Notes: generated from the sequence alone by a model not told the origin. A stretch of 64,000 nucleotides of DNA from Limnohabitans sp. Rim8 (GCA_945897465.1 CAMDFK010000007.1:1-64000), one strand, 5' to 3'; counted from the first letter of the stretch, positions 8,022-15,750 are shown. Made by a program: numbers and translations.

Positions 8022-9257
8022 ATGTTCCCTTGCATCAACACCTTGGGTGGCCCCTCGGCCTTTGAGCGCGGCCAAATTTATGGCCGCCAGGCCCAGGACC
8101 GCATCCAGCACAGCGTGGTCACCTACGCACGCTTGTTTGCCGCCTGCGGCATCGACTGGGCCCAAGCTTGTGAGCGGGCCATGCGTTTCGAAAATGTCAT
8201 TACTCAGGTCGATGCCGACCTGATGGCCGAGCTGCGCGGCATGGCAGAAGGCAGCGGCCAAACGCTGGGCAGCCTGATGGCGCTGAACTGCCGCACCGAA
8301 ATTTTGCCGCCCACGTTTTTGGCGGACGCTCCGCACCTGAAAGACGCCGCCCAAGCCGCCCTGGCCGCCAACCGCGCCGCAGGCCTGCCCGACTGGCTGG
8401 AGCAAGCCGCCTGGGACCAGGCTCTGCACGACGGCGAATGCACCGCCATGGGCGTGACCGCCGCCGCCAGCCGCACAGGCCAAGCCTGGCTCGCGCAAAA
8501 CTGGGACTGGATGGGCCGCCAGCGGCAGGCGCTGGTGGTGCTGCACACCCAAGGCCCCAGTGGTCAAAGCATCACCACCCTGACCGAGGCGGGCATGCTG
8601 GCCAAGATCGGCATCAACCAATCGGGTTTTGCGCTGGGTCTGAACATCTTGCGCTCGGTGCGCGACGGCAGCCGCTTGGGCGTGCCGGTGCATGTGCTGC
8701 TGCGCCATTTGCTCGATGGCGACTCGGTGGCGCACGCCCGCCAGCGTTTGAAAGTCCTTCAATCTGATTTGGGTCTGGGTTTTGGCGCGGCCTCCAATGT
8801 GCCCTGTGCCGATGCCCAGGGTCAGGCCGCGTGTTTCGAGGTCTCGCCCGCAGGCTGGGCCGAGGTCACGCCCACCGATGGCGTGGTGGTACACACCAAC
8901 CATTTTGTGTGCGAATCACTGCTGGCCGAGCAAGCCCCCATGGGCCCCGGTTTGTCGAGCCAAAGCCGCCTCAGTACCGCCCATCAACACACGTTGCACA
9001 AACCGATTGGACAAGCCGAATTGGAGCACTTTTTGCGTGACGAGTCGGATGGCTTTTTGTCCGTCTGCCGCAGCCCCGACCCGAGTGTGCCGCCCGAAAG
9101 CCGCGTCGAAAGCGTGGCTGGCATCATCATGCAGACGCAACCGCCCGCCATGTGGGTGGCCTGCGACGTACCCAGCCGCGTGGCGTTTGAGAAGGTGCCT
9201 TTGGCCGCTGGGTCTCGTCAGCTCAGTGAGCGACTGGATCCGGCCACCGTTTCTTGA
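8022..9257 (+). CDS. C45-family autoproteolytic acyltransferase/hydrolase
   Basis: A 411-residue protein related to acyl-CoA:6-aminopenicillanate acyltransferase (peptidase family C45, Ntn-hydrolase fold). The predicted self-cleavage residue is Cys140 in DGECTAMGV; the new N-terminal Cys would be the nucleophile. NWDWM and TLTEAGMLAKIGIN are typical blocks downstream of it. The ATG at 8022 has GGAG eight bases upstream; a TTG at 8016 is also in frame. The 3' end overlaps the end of the convergent esterase gene by 35 bp. The substrate is unknown; family members hydrolyse or transfer acyl groups on amides. Confidence 0.85.
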   Translation: MFPCINTLGGPSAFERGQIYGRQAQDRIQHSVVTYARLFAACGIDWAQACERAMRFENVITQVDADLMAELRGMAEGSGQTLGSLMALNCRTEILPPTFLADAPHLKDAAQAALAANRAAGLPDWLEQAAWDQALHDGECTAMGVTAAASRTGQAWLAQNWDWMGRQRQALVVLHTQGPSGQSITTLTEAGMLAKIGINQSGFALGLNILRSVRDGSRLGVPVHVLLRHLLDGDSVAHARQRLKVLQSDLGLGFGAASNVPCADAQGQAACFEVSPAGWAEVTPTDGVVVHTNHFVCESLLAEQAPMGPGLSSQSRLSTAHQHTLHKPIGQAELEHFLRDESDGFLSVCRSPDPSVPPESRVESVAGIIMQTQPPAMWVACDVPSRVAFEKVPLAAGSRQLSERLDPATVS

Positions 9258-10101
9258 GCAGTTCCAGCACATCCTGCCAGGCCTGAGGGCCGGTCACGGG
9301 GTTGCGCCCAGCGTGAACGCCCATGCCTGGGTTTTGGCCATTGGGCACACGGGGCAAGTGTTTGACTTGTCCCTCCGGATTGTCAAAGCCATGGTGGCTG
9401 TCCGGATACAGCTTGAAGCTCATGCCCGCTTTCTGGGCCAAAGCCACACAAGGCGCTGCCGGGGTCCAGTCGTCCGCCCCCGCGAGCAACAGGTGCACGG
9501 GCCAAGCCGCTTGGTAAGTCCGCCGCAGCGCATCGGAGCAACCAGGGTAAAACGCCAAGGCGATGTCCGGCGTCACACTGGGCTGAGGGAGTTTTTGGCG
9601 GCTGTCCGAGCTGGCCAGCACGGCACTGCCCCCATGGGACCAGCCCAACAAGGCCACCCGTTGGGGATCCGTCCAGGCTTGTTGGCCCAGCCAGGCCAAG
9701 GTGGTGTGAACGTCACTGCGCCGATGGCTTTGCCGCACTTGGCGAGAGGCCATGCTTTGTTCGCACAAACTGGTTTCCTGCCGGGGCGTGAGGCTGTCGG
9801 GCCATACCACGCTGTAGCCTTGTGCCATCAGCAGATTGGTCATGCCCTGATGGCGTGCACTGAGCTGGCCTTTGCGTGAACCGACCGTGGCGTACATGCC
9901 GCCACATCCGTGCAGAGCCACCACCACGGGGCGCTGGGTGTCGGGTGAGTGCTGGGCGGGATGAAACACCCAAACTTTCAGCGCCAAACCTTCGGCACCC
10001 GGCAGATGTTCGACCACAGTCTGAGCCAAGGCCGATGCACCCAGCCCTAGACCCATACACAGCCAAAGATGGCCGCGGCGCAGGTGTTGAAAAAGGTGCA
10101 T
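9223..10101 (-). CDS. Exported alpha/beta hydrolase of the dienelactone hydrolase type
   Basis: A 292-residue secreted hydrolase. The ATG at 10101 gives a short signal peptide (HLRRGHLWLCMGLGLGASALAQ); an in-frame ATG at 10122 would add seven residues and overlap the gene upstream. Catalytic elements visible are the oxyanion HGCGG, nucleophile Ser in GWSHGG, Asp in AGADDW and His in DSHHGFD. The arrangement fits DLH-like esterases or carboxypeptidase-like serine hydrolases. It is the last gene of a three-gene minus-strand operon with the transglutaminase-like and unknown genes. Its 3' end overlaps the convergent C45 gene. Confidence 0.85.
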   Translation of the reverse strand: MHLFQHLRRGHLWLCMGLGLGASALAQTVVEHLPGAEGLALKVWVFHPAQHSPDTQRPVVVALHGCGGMYATVGSRKGQLSARHQGMTNLLMAQGYSVVWPDSLTPRQETSLCEQSMASRQVRQSHRRSDVHTTLAWLGQQAWTDPQRVALLGWSHGGSAVLASSDSRQKLPQPSVTPDIALAFYPGCSDALRRTYQAAWPVHLLLAGADDWTPAAPCVALAQKAGMSFKLYPDSHHGFDNPEGQVKHLPRVPNGQNPGMGVHAGRNPVTGPQAWQDVLELLKKRWPDPVAH

Positions 10102-10106
10102 GGCCC

Positions 10107-10493
10107 CTAACCCCGTGAACATTCAATCAGTTGCCGCACCGCGTCCGACACACGCATGCCCAGCTGCAAGCCTTGCGCCAGCGCCAAAGCGTTCAGGCCG
10201 TTGACCACGCCGTTGTCAAGCCCGTCTTGCGCCTCGCCAATGCGGGCCGAGGTGTGCGCATACAAAATGGCCAGCACACCCACGGCTTGCAATTCGTGCA
10301 GCGCCACGCGACCCGCATCGTCTTTGCCGCCACCCGCGTCGTTGAAGGCCACCGCAAAAGGCTTGAGGGTCTGCGCCGTCACGAAGTGCGAGGCCGACAA
10401 ACCGCCGTGTGAGCCCGATACGATGACCGAACCTGCATGCGAGGCGTTGACCAACGCAATCGAATCGAGCAAGACCAGTGGGCGCTGGGTCAT
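10107..10493 (-). CDS. Conserved-looking protein of unknown function
   Basis: A 128-residue protein that I do not recognise. It is soluble, with striking glycine/aspartate motifs: SGSHGGLSA near residue 28, FNDAGGGKDDAG near residue 50 and AHTSARIGEAQDG near residue 79. These look like ligand or active-site loops rather than structural repeats. Its start overlaps the stop of the transglutaminase-like gene by four bases, and the esterase gene begins 5 bp downstream, so it is translationally coupled on both sides. Codon use matches its neighbours, so it is very probably a real gene. Confidence 0.75.
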   Translation of the reverse strand: MTQRPLVLLDSIALVNASHAGSVIVSGSHGGLSASHFVTAQTLKPFAVAFNDAGGGKDDAGRVALHELQAVGVLAILYAHTSARIGEAQDGLDNGVVNGLNALALAQGLQLGMRVSDAVRQLIECSRG

Positions 10494-11167
10494 CGCGTTT
10501 CCTTGTCCACGTCTTGCGCAAAACTGGCGTTGTGCAGCGGATCGCTCTCGGCCATCCAGCCGCTGTAGACGGTTTTGAAATCGGCCACGATCTGTGCCAG
10601 TGGCATGTCGTCAAAAGTGCCGCGCTGGTTCACGTACTCCATGTGCCGGTTACCCGCTTTGTCAAAGGGGTGGTAAATCGAGTCGCTCAACCCATCAAAC
10701 GCCAGCGGCAGCAGGCCAAATTTGTCGCACAGCTCGATGTTGAAGGCGGGCGTGGCCTTGACCCACTGGCCGTCTAGCCAAATGTCGGCATAGCCGTGCC
10801 AGATGAACACATCGGTCTGCATGGTTTGGCGCAGGCGCTCGGTGCTCAGGTGGTTGCGCACATCGGCGTAACCCAGCCGGGCGTGCAAGCCTGCGGCGCG
10901 GCAGGCCGCGGCCATCAGCGCCGCTTTGGGCACACACCAACCCGAGCCTTGGGCAATCACCGAGCTGGCCCGCATGCCGCCGGGCGACAGGTCGATGCGG
11001 TAGGGGTCGTAGCGAAACCGGTCACGCACCGCCAGGTACAGCGACACCGCGCGTTCGCGGTCGGTGGCGCCTTGCGCATGCTCGCGGGCCAAGCCGATCA
11101 CGTCCGGGTGGTCGCTGTCGATCAAGGCCGTCGCGGCCAGCGTGGCGGGGGAGGGCAGGTCGTTCAT
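10490..11167 (-). CDS. Transglutaminase-like cysteine protease fold protein
   Basis: A 225-residue cytoplasmic protein with a transglutaminase-like core. The likely catalytic Cys is in GSGWCVPKAALMAA, the His in FIWHGYADIWLDG and the Asp in the same strand (YADIW). The region FRYDPYRIDLS before it is typical of the family in bacteria. No signal peptide is seen. It heads a three-gene operon with an unknown 128-residue protein (ATGA overlap) and an exported esterase. Such proteins may be peptidases or amidases; the substrate is unknown. Confidence 0.85.
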   Translation of the reverse strand: MNDLPSPATLAATALIDSDHPDVIGLAREHAQGATDRERAVSLYLAVRDRFRYDPYRIDLSPGGMRASSVIAQGSGWCVPKAALMAAACRAAGLHARLGYADVRNHLSTERLRQTMQTDVFIWHGYADIWLDGQWVKATPAFNIELCDKFGLLPLAFDGLSDSIYHPFDKAGNRHMEYVNQRGTFDDMPLAQIVADFKTVYSGWMAESDPLHNASFAQDVDKETR

Positions 11168-11253
11168 GAATTGGACTGTAGCGTGTGCGCCAGCCCGGAT
11201 GTGTCACGCTGGCTATATTGCGGGCTACACACCAGGATCTTGGAAAGGCTGTC

Positions 11254-12027
11254 ATGTCTTCTGTTTTGCGTTTTGGCGCGGTGAGCGTGCATTTGGGTGA
11301 AAAGTCGGGCAAGTACCCCGACGGCAACCAGCTCATCGTGCAAGGGGCCGACATGCGGGTGGCCTTTGACACGCCCGAGGTGGCCAACCGCATCGGCCCC
11401 GAGCTGGAGACGGTGGACTTGGTCATCTTGGGCCATGTGCACGAAGACCACATGGCCGGGCTGCACCGCCTGATGCACGCCCCTGTTCAGGTGCACGAGG
11501 CCGACCTGGCTGCGGCCCAATCGTGGGACGGCATGTGCCAGCACTATGGCTACCCGCAAGACGTGCTGGACGCGATGCTGGCCATCGTGCAAAAGGATTT
11601 CCATTACCAGCCCCGGCCCGACGCCACCGGCTACAGCGACGGCGCGCTGTGGGATTTGGGCGGCAGCGTGCGGGTGCGGGCCCACCACCTGCCGGGCCAC
11701 ACGGCAGGCCACTGCGCCCTGGTGGTCGAGAGCGAGGGCTTGGCCTTCATTGGCGACATCGACCTGAGCGGCTTTGGTCCGTATTACGGCGACGCGACCT
11801 CCAGCCTGAGCGACTTTCGGCAGACCCTGAAGAAAGTGGCCGAGCTGGACGCCCGTATCTGGGCCACTTCGCACCACAAGGCGGTCATCACCGACCGGGC
11901 GCAATTTGTGGCCGACCTGGCCCGCTTTGCCAGTAAGATCGATGAGCGCAGCGCACAGCTGCTGGGCTATTTGCAAAGCCCGCACAGCTTGGAAGAACTG
12001 GTCAGCCGCCGCCTGCTGTATCCGTAA
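11254..12027 (+). CDS. MBL-fold metallo-hydrolase, cut short by an in-frame stop
   Basis: A 257-residue metallo-beta-lactamase-fold hydrolase. The HxHxDH zinc motif is HVHEDH, followed by HLPGHTAGHC, GDIDLSGFGP and the late SHH. The ATG at 11254 is chosen because homologous sequence begins there. The TAA at 12025-12027 appears premature: the same frame stays open for another 39 codons to a TGA at 12145-12147 and encodes a plausible C-terminal helix (AERNTIAMHLDELLALG). The full product would be about 297 residues. The catalytic core is intact, so a truncated protein might still be active. The cause is either a recent nonsense mutation or a base-call error. Confidence 0.85.
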   Translation: MSSVLRFGAVSVHLGEKSGKYPDGNQLIVQGADMRVAFDTPEVANRIGPELETVDLVILGHVHEDHMAGLHRLMHAPVQVHEADLAAAQSWDGMCQHYGYPQDVLDAMLAIVQKDFHYQPRPDATGYSDGALWDLGGSVRVRAHHLPGHTAGHCALVVESEGLAFIGDIDLSGFGPYYGDATSSLSDFRQTLKKVAELDARIWATSHHKAVITDRAQFVADLARFASKIDERSAQLLGYLQSPHSLEELVSRRLLYP

Positions 12028-12147
12028 GGCTACGATGTGCCCTTTGTGCCTTGCGCCGAACGCAACACCATCGCCATGCACCTCGATGAACTGCTGGCGC
12101 TGGGACAAATCCAGACCTTGGAAGACGGCCGTTTTTTGGCTGTTTGA
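12028..12147 (+). other. Detached in-frame C-terminal tail of the MBL-fold gene
   Basis: Directly after the TAA, in the same frame, come GYDVPFVPCAERN, TIAMHLDELLALGQ and LEDGRFLAV and then a TGA. The ER-x-x-x-HL pattern resembles the terminal helix of related MBL-fold hydrolases. Codon use is the same GC-rich style as the gene body. The downstream hydratase gene starts 45 bp further on, with its own ribosome site. Confidence 0.75.
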
Positions 12148-12192
12148 CTTTTGGGCAATGCCTTCACCCCGCACCCGAACAGGAGACTTTTC

Positions 12193-13008
12193 ATGACCCC
12201 CGAACAACTCTTGCAACACCACGACCAAGCCCGTTTGTGGGGGGAGGCCCCCGGCGAAGTGGGTGGCCCCGATATCGCAGCGGCCTACCAAAAAGCCCTG
12301 GCCGTGCGCCAGCTGCGCCAGCAGCGCGGCGAAGTGGCCAAGGGCTACAAGATCGGTTTCACCAACCGCACGCTGTGGCAACGCTACGAGGTGTTTGGCC
12401 CCATGTGGGGCACGGTCTGGGACACGGGTTTGGGCTTTGCCGAGCCCACCGCATCGGGGGCTGCCGAGGGCCGCATCGACCTGACCGCCACCTGCCAGCC
12501 CCGGCTGGAGCCCGAAATCGTCTTCGGCATGAAGGCCACGCCCCCAGCCAACGCCAACCTGCAGCAATTGTTTGAGGCCATCGACTGGCTGGCCCCCGGT
12601 TTTGAAGTCGTGCAGTCGCATTGCCTGGACTGGAAGTTCACCGCCACCGACACCATGGCCGACAGCGGCTTGCACGCCCGCTTGCTGGTGGGCCAGCGTC
12701 TGCCTGTTCAGCAACTGGCCGCTGACGCGCAGGCCTTGCATGCCCTGCTGGCGCAGGCCCGCGTCACGCTCTTCAAAAACGGCCAGGCGGTGGAGCAGGG
12801 CACCGGCACCAACGTGCTCGACAGCCCGCTGAACGCCTTGCACCACTTTTTGAAAGAACTGCGCCAATGCCCCGGCGCGGTGGACCTGCAAGCGGGCGAC
12901 GTGATCACCACCGGCACCTGGACCGACGCCTGGCCCTTGCTTGCGGGTGAGCACTGGCGGGCCGAGTTTTCTGCGCCCTTGGGCAGCATCAGTGCCCAGA
13001 TGCGCTGA
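12193..13008 (+). CDS. 2-keto-4-pentenoate hydratase-family protein
   Basis: A 271-residue member of the MhpD/HpaH hydratase family (FAH fold), which adds water to 2-hydroxydienoates in meta-cleavage pathways. The N-terminal helix region ends in GYKIGFTN, and the metal ligands lie in PEIVFGM and FEVVQS. The ATG at 12193 has AGGAGA ten bases upstream. It follows the MBL-fold gene in the same direction and may share its transcript. There is no ring-cleavage gene beside it, so its true substrate is unclear. Confidence 0.85.
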   Translation: MTPEQLLQHHDQARLWGEAPGEVGGPDIAAAYQKALAVRQLRQQRGEVAKGYKIGFTNRTLWQRYEVFGPMWGTVWDTGLGFAEPTASGAAEGRIDLTATCQPRLEPEIVFGMKATPPANANLQQLFEAIDWLAPGFEVVQSHCLDWKFTATDTMADSGLHARLLVGQRLPVQQLAADAQALHALLAQARVTLFKNGQAVEQGTGTNVLDSPLNALHHFLKELRQCPGAVDLQAGDVITTGTWTDAWPLLAGEHWRAEFSAPLGSISAQMR

Positions 13009-13029
13009 ATGCCCTTGCCCCCATCCTTG

Positions 13030-13200
13030 TTGCCACGAGGGACAAAGCGACCTGCTCTCGTTTTCTCCATCGCGAGGTACGGAGCGATCCTTGGCGGTCC
13101 AGGAGCACATAGATTGCCGCGCTTCGCTCGCAATGACGAAAAAGGCGAAACCACCCTCTTTCCTGTCATCGCGAGGTACGAAGCGATCCATCGTGGTCCA
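13030..13200. repeat. Dispersed inverted-repeat element, locus 1
   Basis: Units related to the GCGAGGAGCGAAGCGACGTGG family: CATCGCGAGGTACGGAGCGATC at 13068-13089 (written in two parts, CATCGCGAGG and TACGGAGCGATC), the reverse-oriented ATTGCCGCGCTTCGCTCGCA at 13113-13132, and TGTCATCGCGAGGTACGAAG at 13164-13183. A more decayed unit lies at 13031-13052. Units alternate in orientation and could fold as hairpins. Confidence 0.8.
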
Positions 13201-13263
13201 CGTGCGGCCAAGGGCATTTGTTTGGGCAGGCCGATTTTCTATGTCGTTGCGTAGCGCTAGGCG

Positions 13264-13296
13264 AAAAAAACGCCCCGGACCGCAAAGCCCGGGGCG
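13264..13296 (-). terminator. Rho-independent terminator facing the minus strand
   Basis: Stem CGCCCCGG (13271-13278) pairs with CCGGGGCG (13289-13296). Seven A's at 13264-13270 give the T-run on the minus strand. Both flanking genes are on the plus strand, so it would stop antisense transcription from the umuD side, or it works as a weak plus-strand hairpin without a T-run. Confidence 0.55.
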
Positions 13297-13346
13297 TGAA
13301 TCAATAAAAATGTCAGGCAACTGCAAGAAGCATGACCTGGCCAGTA

Positions 13347-13366
13347 TACTGTAAATATAAACAGTA
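13347..13366. promoter_or_regulatory. LexA (SOS) box upstream of umuD
   Basis: TACTGTAAATATAAACAGTA fits the CTGT-N8-ACAG consensus of LexA sites exactly, with T/A flanks on both sides. It ends 18 bp before the umuD start. The same core (CTGT-N8-ACAG) lies directly in front of umuC at 19436-19451. Confidence 0.9.
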
Positions 13367-13384
13367 TTTTGAGCCATCCCCAAC

Positions 13385-13816
13385 ATGCATGCCCCCGACA
13401 CCCCCCAAGCCCTGCCCCCCGGAAACTGGTGGTTGCAGGCCTTGCCCGCCAGCATCGCAGCGGGTTTTCCGTCGCCCGCTGAAGACCACCAGGTCGAGCG
13501 CATCGACCTGATGCAGCAGCTGGTCAAACACCCGCAGGCCACCTTCTACATTCGCGTGCGGGGCGAAAGCATGCGCGACGCAGGCATCCTAGACGGCTCG
13601 GTGGTGCTGGTGGACCGCGCCATCACCCCGGCCGACGGGCAAATTGTGTTGGCTGTGATCGACGGCGACTTCACCTGCAAAACCCTGCGCCTGGGCGGTG
13701 AGGGCCTGCGCCTGCAAGCGGCCCACCCCGACTACCCCGACATCGTGCCCAAAGACGGCCAAAGCGTGGACATCTGGGGCGTGGTGGTGGCTACCATCCA
13801 CCAACACGCCACCTGA
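13385..13816 (+). CDS. umuD: DNA polymerase V autoproteolytic subunit
   Basis: A 143-residue LexA/UmuD-type S24 protein. The self-cleavage site is Ala26-Gly27 in IAAGFPSP. The catalytic Ser62 is in RGESMRDAG and the Lys99 in DFTCKTLR, matching E. coli Ser60 and Lys97. RecA filaments trigger cleavage to UmuD', which joins UmuC to form the error-prone polymerase. A LexA box lies just upstream. Unlike the usual umuDC operon, the next gene is cho, 16 bp downstream, and umuC is 5.6 kb away with its own LexA box. Confidence 0.93.
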   Translation: MHAPDTPQALPPGNWWLQALPASIAAGFPSPAEDHQVERIDLMQQLVKHPQATFYIRVRGESMRDAGILDGSVVLVDRAITPADGQIVLAVIDGDFTCKTLRLGGEGLRLQAAHPDYPDIVPKDGQSVDIWGVVVATIHQHAT

Positions 13817-13832
13817 CCTGAGCGAACCTGAC

Positions 13833-14708
13833 ATGGCCAGCATCTCCCCACGCCGCCGCCGCGACGACTTTGAAGAAAGCCGGGTCTACGAATACCCCCA
13901 GCACCTGCGGGACGCCATCGACGACGCCCCCACCGGGGCAGGCGTCTACATTTTTCATGGCCAGGAAGGTGACTTGCCGCTGTACATCGGCAAAAGCATC
14001 AACATCCGGGCGCGACTGCTGTCGCACCTGCGCACACCCGACGAGGCCCGCATGCTGCGCCAGACCCAGCGCATCAGCCACATCCGCACGGCGGGCGAGA
14101 TCGGGGCACTGCTGCTGGAGGCGCAAATGATCAAGGCCCAGCACCCCCTGTTCAACCAGAAACTGCGCCGCAACCAACAGCTGTGCAGCCTGCAATTGAC
14201 GGGCGAAGTGCCGCAAGTGGTCTACGCCCGCGACATTGACTTTGCCCGCCAACCCGCGCTGTATGGCCTGTACGCCAGCCGCCACGCCGCGCTGGGTGCG
14301 CTGCGTGCGGTGGCCGACCAGCACAAGCTGTGCTACGGCCCGTTGGGTCTGGAAAAACTGCCGCCCGGCAAAGCCTGCTTCAGGGCTGCGATCCGCCAAT
14401 GTGCGGGCGTGTGCCGGGGCGACGAAAGCGCTGAGGCGCACCGCGAGCGCTTGTTCAGCAGCCTGCTGGCGCTGCGTGTGGAATGCTGGCCCTACCCGGG
14501 CGCGGTGGGTTTGGTCGAGCGCGATGGCGACTTCACCCAAATCCATGTGGTCAAGCACTGGTGCTATTTGGGCAGCGCCCCCAGCGCCGAAGCCGCCCAC
14601 CAACTGAGCCAAACCGCCAGCCAAGTGGCCGCCCATTTTGATGCCGACGGCTACAAAATTTTGTGCCGCCCGGTGCTCACGCAGAGTGTCGAGATGGTGT
14701 TGTTGTGA
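13833..14708 (+). CDS. cho: Excinuclease Cho (UvrC-like GIY-YIG nuclease)
   Basis: A 291-residue homologue of E. coli Cho (295 residues), which makes the 3' incision in nucleotide excision repair after UvrAB damage recognition. The GIY-YIG domain is visible at residues about 30-110: GAGVYIFHG, then LPLYIGKSINIRARLLSH, and the Glu-bearing EIGALLLEAQMIK. The ATG at 13833 is chosen over longer frames because the family starts near RRRRDDFEESRVYEYP. It follows umuD by 16 bp and should be induced with it through the LexA box. The C-terminal part matches the Cho extension, without the HhH of UvrC. Confidence 0.92.
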   Translation: MASISPRRRRDDFEESRVYEYPQHLRDAIDDAPTGAGVYIFHGQEGDLPLYIGKSINIRARLLSHLRTPDEARMLRQTQRISHIRTAGEIGALLLEAQMIKAQHPLFNQKLRRNQQLCSLQLTGEVPQVVYARDIDFARQPALYGLYASRHAALGALRAVADQHKLCYGPLGLEKLPPGKACFRAAIRQCAGVCRGDESAEAHRERLFSSLLALRVECWPYPGAVGLVERDGDFTQIHVVKHWCYLGSAPSAEAAHQLSQTASQVAAHFDADGYKILCRPVLTQSVEMVLL

Positions 14709-14716
14709 AGAAGACC

Positions 14717-15295
14717 ATGAAAATCCACCTGCAAACGCCTCAAGAAATACGCCCACAAATTTGGAAGGAACTGGGCCGCGCCAGCCAAGACCGGCACCAC
14801 GAGTGGCGCACGCCCGTGTTGGCTTCGACCGACGCAGACGGCTTGCCCGATGCCCGCACGGTGGTGCTGCGGCAAGTGGACGCGTTGGCCGGGCAGCTGA
14901 CTTTCTACACCGACCGCCGCAGCCCCAAAGTGCCACAGCTGCAGGCCCAAGCCCAAGCGATGTTGGTGTTTTGGAGTGCGCGTTTGAGTTGGCAACTGCG
15001 GGTGCGGGTGGCCTGCACGGTCATCACCGCTGGCCCGGAGGTCGAGGCCCTTTGGCAAGGGGTCAAGCAGTCGGCGGCTGCGGGCGATTATTTGTCACCC
15101 CTGCCGCCGGGTGCTGTGTTGACAAAAGACAGCTCGATGACCCCCAATGCAGAAACGGCCAATGGCCTTGCGCCTGCGCACCATTTTGCCGTGCTGCGTG
15201 CGCAGGTGCTCCAAATGGACTGGCTGGAGTTGTCGCGCGAAGGGCATCGCCGGGCGCAGCTGAGCGCCACCACTTGGGCGTGGCTCACGCCCTGA
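14717..15295 (+). CDS. Pyridoxamine 5'-phosphate oxidase-like flavin protein
   Basis: A 192-residue protein with the FMN-binding split-barrel fold of the PNPOx family (Alr4036-like branch). The visible signature is ASTDADGLPDARTVVLRQVD, then LTFYTDRRSPK and the C-terminal HRRAQLSATTWAWLTP, similar to the PNPOx dimer motif. It starts 8 bp after the cho stop and so is probably on the LexA-controlled transcript. It could be a flavin reductase or oxidase rather than a vitamin B6 enzyme; the context does not decide. Confidence 0.8.
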   Translation: MKIHLQTPQEIRPQIWKELGRASQDRHHEWRTPVLASTDADGLPDARTVVLRQVDALAGQLTFYTDRRSPKVPQLQAQAQAMLVFWSARLSWQLRVRVACTVITAGPEVEALWQGVKQSAAAGDYLSPLPPGAVLTKDSSMTPNAETANGLAPAHHFAVLRAQVLQMDWLELSREGHRRAQLSATTWAWLTP

Positions 15296-15301
15296 GTGCT
15301 T

Positions 15302-15709
15302 TCAGCGTCGGTCGTCTCGCATGCTTTGCAGTTGTGCGCCGTCGACGGCCAAACGCACACCCAAAGAGCCACTGCCTGCACGCACTGGGAATTTGCGCAA
15401 GCCGATGTCGAGCGCCTCGATTGCAGGGTAAGCCGCGCAGGCCTGCACGATGCGCGTCATGAGCCGCTCTTGGGTTTCATACAACCCATCGGCAGCGAGT
15501 CGCTCGATCTCGATCACCAAAGGGTCGTAATCGAACACATGCGCCATGCCGTCTTGGGCAATCAGCACCAGACCGGGGTCGATCCACAGCGTCAAGTCCA
15601 GCGCGTGGTAATCGGGCACGGTGTCGCCGGGCGCGTAGGTGCCGATGCGGGTGGCCAGGTGAAAGTCTTTCAGCTCAATGCGGCTGGCGGTCGAGGTGGG
15701 CAGTGTCAT
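15302..15709 (-). CDS. folB: Dihydroneopterin aldolase family protein
   Basis: A 135-residue protein of the FolB/FolX family. FolB converts 7,8-dihydroneopterin to 6-hydroxymethyl-dihydropterin in folate synthesis. The N-terminal ASRIELKDFHLATRIGTY matches the start of the fold, where the usual LxxxxxIGxxxxE pattern is seen, and the YDPLVIEIERLAADGLYETQERLM segment (in two parts, VIEIERLAA and YETQERLM) carries the catalytic helix region with its Glu. No other folate gene is adjacent. Convergent with the flavin-type gene with a 6-bp gap. Confidence 0.75.
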   Translation of the reverse strand: MTLPTSTASRIELKDFHLATRIGTYAPGDTVPDYHALDLTLWIDPGLVLIAQDGMAHVFDYDPLVIEIERLAADGLYETQERLMTRIVQACAAYPAIEALDIGLRKFPVRAGSGSLGVRLAVDGAQLQSMRDDRR

Positions 15710-15750
15710 GGGTGTGGGCAGGCAAGTTTTGAGGGGTGTGGTTCTGGGGC

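Larger units (their letters stand above)
13009..13384. other. Intergenic region with repeats, terminator and LexA box
   Basis: This 376-bp gap holds no supportable gene. It contains a block of the dispersed inverted-repeat family (13030-13200), a hairpin with its T-run on the minus strand (13264-13296) and the LexA box of umuD (13347-13366). Open frames here run through the repeats and are not credible. Confidence 0.7.

Noticed and set aside
11164-13542. A very long minus-strand open frame (792 codons) opposite the MBL-fold and hydratase genes
   Set aside because: It is a GC-rich antisense shadow: the plus-strand proteins have clear family motifs and ribosome sites, the minus frame has none.
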